Assembly: GCF_004367745.1 (NCBI RefSeq)
Contig: NZ_CP037993.1
Location: 5,580,001-5,644,000, forward strand
DNA length: 64,000 bases
Reading direction: 5' to 3'
DNA from: Herbaspirillum huttiense
GTDB lineage: Bacteria > Pseudomonadota > Gammaproteobacteria > Burkholderiales > Burkholderiaceae_D
Part shown: in pieces, positions 60,620 to 64,000 of the stretch
How positions within the stretch are numbered: position 1 is the first letter of the stretch
How the letters are laid out: each line of letters opens with the position of its first letter
The notes under the pieces: model-generated
What the model was told of the DNA's origin: nothing
Database searches by the model: none
What the model saw: the letters and a program-made list of their open reading frames with translations, nothing else
Translations under genes and position numbers: made by a program

Positions 60620-60756
60620 CGTGAAAAGCCCTGTGGATAAATCAGACAAGGCCGCCATTCTACGCCGCCCGCCCCGTGCGGCATTGCGCCTTGACAAAGC
60701 AGGAGCGGCTCCGTAGGGTCTGTTCCCACCTCCGACGCCGGTCAACCCGCCACGCC

Positions 60757-61692
60757 ATGCTCGCCATCTTCAACATCGTCTTCCCGATTTTTTCGTTGAT
60801 CTTCCTGGGCTGGATGTGCCGCAAGCGCCGCATCCTCTCGGCGAGCGCGGCCAGCGAGCTGAACCGCTTCGTGATCTGGCTGGCGCTGCCGGCGCTGCTG
60901 TTCGATTCCATGTCGCGCCTCAAACCCGCGGACTTCGCCAACCTGCGCTTCATCGCCGTCTTCGCCATCGGCGTAGCGGTGGTGTTCCTGATCACCGCCG
61001 CGCTGCGCCTGCGCCAGAAAGCGGCCGCCCCTGACGTCATCATCGATAGCCTCGGCAGTTCCTATGCCAATACCGGCTTCATCGGCATTCCGCTGTGCTA
61101 CCTGGCCTTCGGCAGCGACGGCCTGCCGCCCTCGGTGATCGCCATGGTGATGACGGCCTGCCTGCTCTTTGCGGTCGCCATCGTGCTGCTGGAAACCTGC
61201 CTGCATGCCCAGGCCGCCTTCGGCCAGACCGTCGCCAAGGTGGGCCGCTCGCTGCTGCGCAATCCCATCATGATCGCGCCAGTGGCCGGCATCATCGTGG
61301 CCCTGAGCGGGGTGGCCATCCCGCCGGGCGTGCAGCAGCTCTTCAAGATTCTGGGCGGTGCGGCCGGTCCTTGCGCGCTGGTCTCGCTGGGGCTGTTCCT
61401 GGCCCAGCCGGTGCGCACGGCGGGAGGCTCGCCGGTGTGGCTGCTGGTGGCCTTCAAACTGCTGCTGCAGCCGGCCGTGACCGCCGTGCTGGCCTACTGG
61501 ATCCTGCCCATGCCGCGCCTGTGGGCCGACAGCGCGGTGCTGCTGGCGGCGCTGCCCATCGGTACCGGCCCCTTCATGCTGGCCGAGCTGTACCAGCGCG
61601 AAGTCACCGCCATGTCGCGCGCCATCCTGTACTCCACCACCCTCTCGCTGCCCACCATCGCGCTCATCCTGGCCTGGATTGCGCATCATTGA
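60757..61692 (+). CDS. AEC-family transporter (auxin efflux carrier type)
   Basis: 311 residues from the ATG at 60757. Ten membrane segments; FNIVFPIFSLIFLGWMCRK at the start, NRFVIWLALPALLFDSMS, and LGSSYANTGFIGIPLCYLAFG near residue 100 with the conserved NxGxxGxP. C-terminal half has LPIGTGPFMLAELYQRE. Bacterial AEC proteins transport dicarboxylates such as malate or malonate; the substrate is not predictable here. It starts divergently from mnmC, 137 bp away. Confidence 0.88.
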   Translation: MLAIFNIVFPIFSLIFLGWMCRKRRILSASAASELNRFVIWLALPALLFDSMSRLKPADFANLRFIAVFAIGVAVVFLITAALRLRQKAAAPDVIIDSLGSSYANTGFIGIPLCYLAFGSDGLPPSVIAMVMTACLLFAVAIVLLETCLHAQAAFGQTVAKVGRSLLRNPIMIAPVAGIIVALSGVAIPPGVQQLFKILGGAAGPCALVSLGLFLAQPVRTAGGSPVWLLVAFKLLLQPAVTAVLAYWILPMPRLWADSAVLLAALPIGTGPFMLAELYQREVTAMSRAILYSTTLSLPTIALILAWIAHH

Positions 61693-61701
61693 GCCCAATA
61701 T

Positions 61702-61739
61702 GAAAAAGGCCGCAGCGGCATTGCCGTGCGGCCTGATTC
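61702..61739 (-). terminator. Intrinsic terminator of the GGDEF-EAL gene
   Basis: Stem AGGCCGCA-G-CGGC with ATT loop against GCCG-TGCGGCCT; on the minus strand it ends in TTTTTCATATT. Lies between convergent AEC and GGDEF-EAL genes. Confidence 0.82.
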
Positions 61740-61761
61740 CAGAACAGCGCGTGAAGAAAAA

Positions 61762-64000
61762 TTACAAAATTACCCGCTCTTCGCGCAGGATCTGCTCGAA
61801 CTTCTCGGCCGCCACCGGCGGGCTGAACAGGTAACCCTGGATCTCGTCGCAGCCATAGTGGCGCAGGTAGTCCAGCTGCTCATCGGTCTCCACGCCTTCG
61901 GCAATGACGCGCAGTTTCAAGTGGCGCGCCAGCGAGATGATGGAGGCGGTGATGGCCGCATCATCGGCATCGATGGTGATGTCACGCACGAAGGAACGGT
62001 CGATCTTGAGCACGTCGATGGGGAAGCGCTTCAGGTAGGCCAGCGACGAATAACCGGTGCCGAAGTCGTCAATGGAAAGTCGGATGCCCAGCTTCTTCAG
62101 GCCCGCCAGGATGCCGATGGCATGCTCGACGTCGGTCATCATGAGGCTCTCGGTGAGTTCGATTTCCAGCGAGGCCGGCGGCAGGCCGGTGTCTTGCAGC
62201 ACATCGGCAATCGAAGAGACCAGATCCTTCTGCAGGAACTGGCCCACCGAGAGGTTGACCGACACGCTGATGTCCTCATGCCCGGCCAGTTGCCACTGGC
62301 GGCACTGGGTGCAGGCGGTGCGCAGGACCCAGGCACCGATGGGCAGGATCAGGCCGGTCTCTTCGGCCAGGCCGATGAAGCGCGCCGGCGAGACCATGCC
62401 CAGTTGCGGATGCAGCCAGCGGATCAGCGCCTCGCTGCCCACCACGCGGCCCGAGGCCAGGTCCACCTTGGGCTGGTAGTGCAGCAGGAATTCGCCGTGA
62501 TCCAGCGCATTGCGCAGGTCGCCTTCGATGCGCAGGCGTTCCAGCGCCTGCTCGTTCATGGCCGGGGTGTAGAACTGGAAATTGTTGCGGCCGGTCTGCT
62601 TGCCGCGATACATGGCGATGTCGGCGTGCTTGATCAGCGTCTCGCCATCGGTACCATCGTTGGGATAGCAGGCCACACCGATGCTGCAGGTCATGAACAG
62701 CGTATGGCCGCCCAGCGTGACGGGGGCCGCCACCGCATCCATGATGCGTTGCAGGCTGCGGGTGTCGAGCGAGAGTTCGTCCTGCTCCGGCAGGATCATG
62801 ATGAATTCGTCGCCACCCAGCCGTGCCACCGTATCGGCTTCACGCACGGCGGCGCGCAAGCGACCGGCCACCGTGCGCAGCAGGGTATCGCCAGCCTTGT
62901 GGCCGAGGGTGTCGTTGACGAACTTGAAGCGGTCCAGGTCCACGAACACCACCCACAAGGCCTGCTTCTGCCGCTCGGCCGTGCCGATGGCCTGCTCCAG
63001 ATGATGGCGCAGCATGTGGCGGTTGATCAGGCCGGTGAGCGTGTCGCGGCTGGCCTGGAATTCCAGTTCGGCTTCATAGCGCTTCATCGAGGTGATGTCG
63101 TAGAGCGCCGCCACGAAATGCGTCACCACGCCACTCTCGTCACGCACCGGGGCGATGTAGAAATCGTTCCACAGCTCCGAGCCATCCTTGTGATAGTTGC
63201 GCAGTACAACGTTGTGTTCGCGCTGTTCGCGCATGGCGATCCAGACAGTCTCGAAACCTTCAGGATCGCTGTCGCGGCCTTCCAGGAAACGAATGCTCTT
63301 GCCCACCGCTTCGCCGCTGCTGTAGCCGGTGATGCGAGCGAAGGCCGGATTGACGTATTCGATGACGTAGTCCGGCTCCTGCGCCGAGAGGATCAGGATG
63401 GCATTGGCACTGGCCTCGATGGCCTGATGACGCAGGCGCAGCGCACGCTCGGCGAGGCGGCGGGCCTTGATGTCATCCGACAGCAGGGCATTGGTGGTGC
63501 GCAGCTCGGCGGTCTTGTCTTCCACCAGTTGCTGCACGCGGTGCGAACGCATCGACAGCGCACGCATGTAGGCCGCGCCCAGCAGCGAAGCGATCACGCC
63601 GACCAGGCCGATGAGCAGCGAACCGTAGTGGTCCGAGAAGACCGACCGTGGCGGGATGCTGATCTCCATGTGCCAGGTCTGGCCGGCGATGTCGAAACTG
63701 GTGATGGTGGTGGAGGGATGGCGGAAGAAGCTGCCCGGCTTGATGACCTGGTCCATCCACTGCATGGCGCGGGGCTGGCTGTCGTGGCGGTAGACCAGGT
63801 TGGCCGGATCGGCCTGGGGTCCGACGTAGAGGCGCAGGCCGATCTCATGGTCGGACATCAGCCCGGCACCGTCGAGAATCTTCTGCACCAGGCCGTTGAG
63901 TTCCAGTACGGCGGTGGTATCGCCGACCAGCAGTGCGCGACGGGCCGCCGTATCGGTCGGCTGTACGCCACCGCGATAGACCGGCTGGATCACCAGCAGA
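61762..64000 (-). CDS. CHASE-PAS-GGDEF-EAL cyclic-di-GMP protein (5' end missing)
   Basis: At least 743 residues, with the start outside the window; the frame reads LLV just before the apparent GTG start, inside a CHASE-type sensor domain (QPVYRGG...LRLYVG). A membrane helix (LLIGLVGVIASLLGAAY) follows, then a short coiled coil, a PAS/PAC unit (ILSAQEPDYVIEYVNPAFARITGYSSGEAVGKSI), GGDEF with active-site RLGGDEF and an I-site READ five residues before it, and EAL with SEALIRW and DDFGTGYSSLAYLK. Both enzymatic halves look intact, so it could make and degrade c-di-GMP. Promoter lies beyond the window. Confidence 0.93.
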   Translation of the reverse strand, partial: LLVIQPVYRGGVQPTDTAARRALLVGDTTAVLELNGLVQKILDGAGLMSDHEIGLRLYVGPQADPANLVYRHDSQPRAMQWMDQVIKPGSFFRHPSTTITSFDIAGQTWHMEISIPPRSVFSDHYGSLLIGLVGVIASLLGAAYMRALSMRSHRVQQLVEDKTAELRTTNALLSDDIKARRLAERALRLRHQAIEASANAILILSAQEPDYVIEYVNPAFARITGYSSGEAVGKSIRFLEGRDSDPEGFETVWIAMREQREHNVVLRNYHKDGSELWNDFYIAPVRDESGVVTHFVAALYDITSMKRYEAELEFQASRDTLTGLINRHMLRHHLEQAIGTAERQKQALWVVFVDLDRFKFVNDTLGHKAGDTLLRTVAGRLRAAVREADTVARLGGDEFIMILPEQDELSLDTRSLQRIMDAVAAPVTLGGHTLFMTCSIGVACYPNDGTDGETLIKHADIAMYRGKQTGRNNFQFYTPAMNEQALERLRIEGDLRNALDHGEFLLHYQPKVDLASGRVVGSEALIRWLHPQLGMVSPARFIGLAEETGLILPIGAWVLRTACTQCRQWQLAGHEDISVSVNLSVGQFLQKDLVSSIADVLQDTGLPPASLEIELTESLMMTDVEHAIGILAGLKKLGIRLSIDDFGTGYSSLAYLKRFPIDVLKIDRSFVRDITIDADDAAITASIISLARHLKLRVIAEGVETDEQLDYLRHYGCDEIQGYLFSPPVAAEKFEQILREERVIL

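Overview
The window looks like chromosomal DNA of a high-GC betaproteobacterium, most probably Herbaspirillum or a close relative in Oxalobacteraceae. The reasons are the rRNA operon order 16S-tRNA-Ile-tRNA-Ala-23S-5S, the ureC-E-F-G-J order, the polyhydroxybutyrate phasin with an upstream palindromic operator, DUF2863- and DUF3717-like proteins typical of Burkholderiales, and the rich set of ABC and two-component genes. The genus rests on recall of families, not on a search. I see no prophage, insertion sequence or CRISPR array.

Layout. 1-3162: end of a urease operon (ureC 3' end, ureE, ureF, ureG, nickel permease ureJ). 3144-8316 (minus): phnD-phnC-phnE-phnE-glpD, a phosphonate-type ABC importer co-oriented with glycerol-3-phosphate dehydrogenase. 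8575-10669: a TctD/TctE-like two-component pair facing away from phnD; four 11-bp direct repeats lie between the two units. 10670-11409: gene-free, with a terminator and seven DnaA-box-like 9-mers in one orientation. 11410-22745 (minus): two almost identical rRNA operons in tandem with different promoters. 22937-26939 (minus): a glrK-qseG-glrR type signalling locus and a BON-domain gene carrying a good sigma-54 promoter. 27158-32870: M20 peptidase, MFS exporter, HD-GYP protein, and a two-gene operon of GTP cyclohydrolase I with a BLUF photoreceptor.

33344-39434: a solitary flgH, lipoprotein and periplasmic hypotheticals, D-amino-acid dehydrogenase, an SDR protein, and a polar amino-acid ABC permease/ATPase pair without a binding protein. 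39562-42602: flavin monooxygenase with an AcoR-like regulator that lacks the AAA+ domain. 43042-44279: a four-gene toxin-antitoxin-like island (small RHH-like protein, coiled-coil protein, chimeric VapB, VapC) with a duplicated leader. 44385-48560: Tat-exported solute-binding protein, lipoprotein, DUF2863-like protein, EamA exporter and an overlooked 49-aa membrane protein. 48734-52667: sulfur-scavenging operon with two SfnB-like enzymes and an FMN monooxygenase. 52934-64000: DUF3717-like protein, patatin-like phospholipase, phasin, FAD dehydrogenase, MarR-GNAT fusion, YXWGXW protein, MnmC with an eroded methyltransferase half, AEC transporter, and a CHASE-PAS-GGDEF-EAL protein cut by the window end.

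Themes: nitrogen, phosphorus and sulfur scavenging (urease, phn, sfn-like), cyclic-di-GMP signalling (HD-GYP, GGDEF-EAL) and carbon storage (phasin). The most interesting points are the sigma-54/BON arrangement beside glrR, the folE-BLUF operon, the chimeric VapB island, the 11-bp repeat array at the phn/two-component junction, the DnaA-box cluster, and the 9-bp repeat family found at two distant loci.
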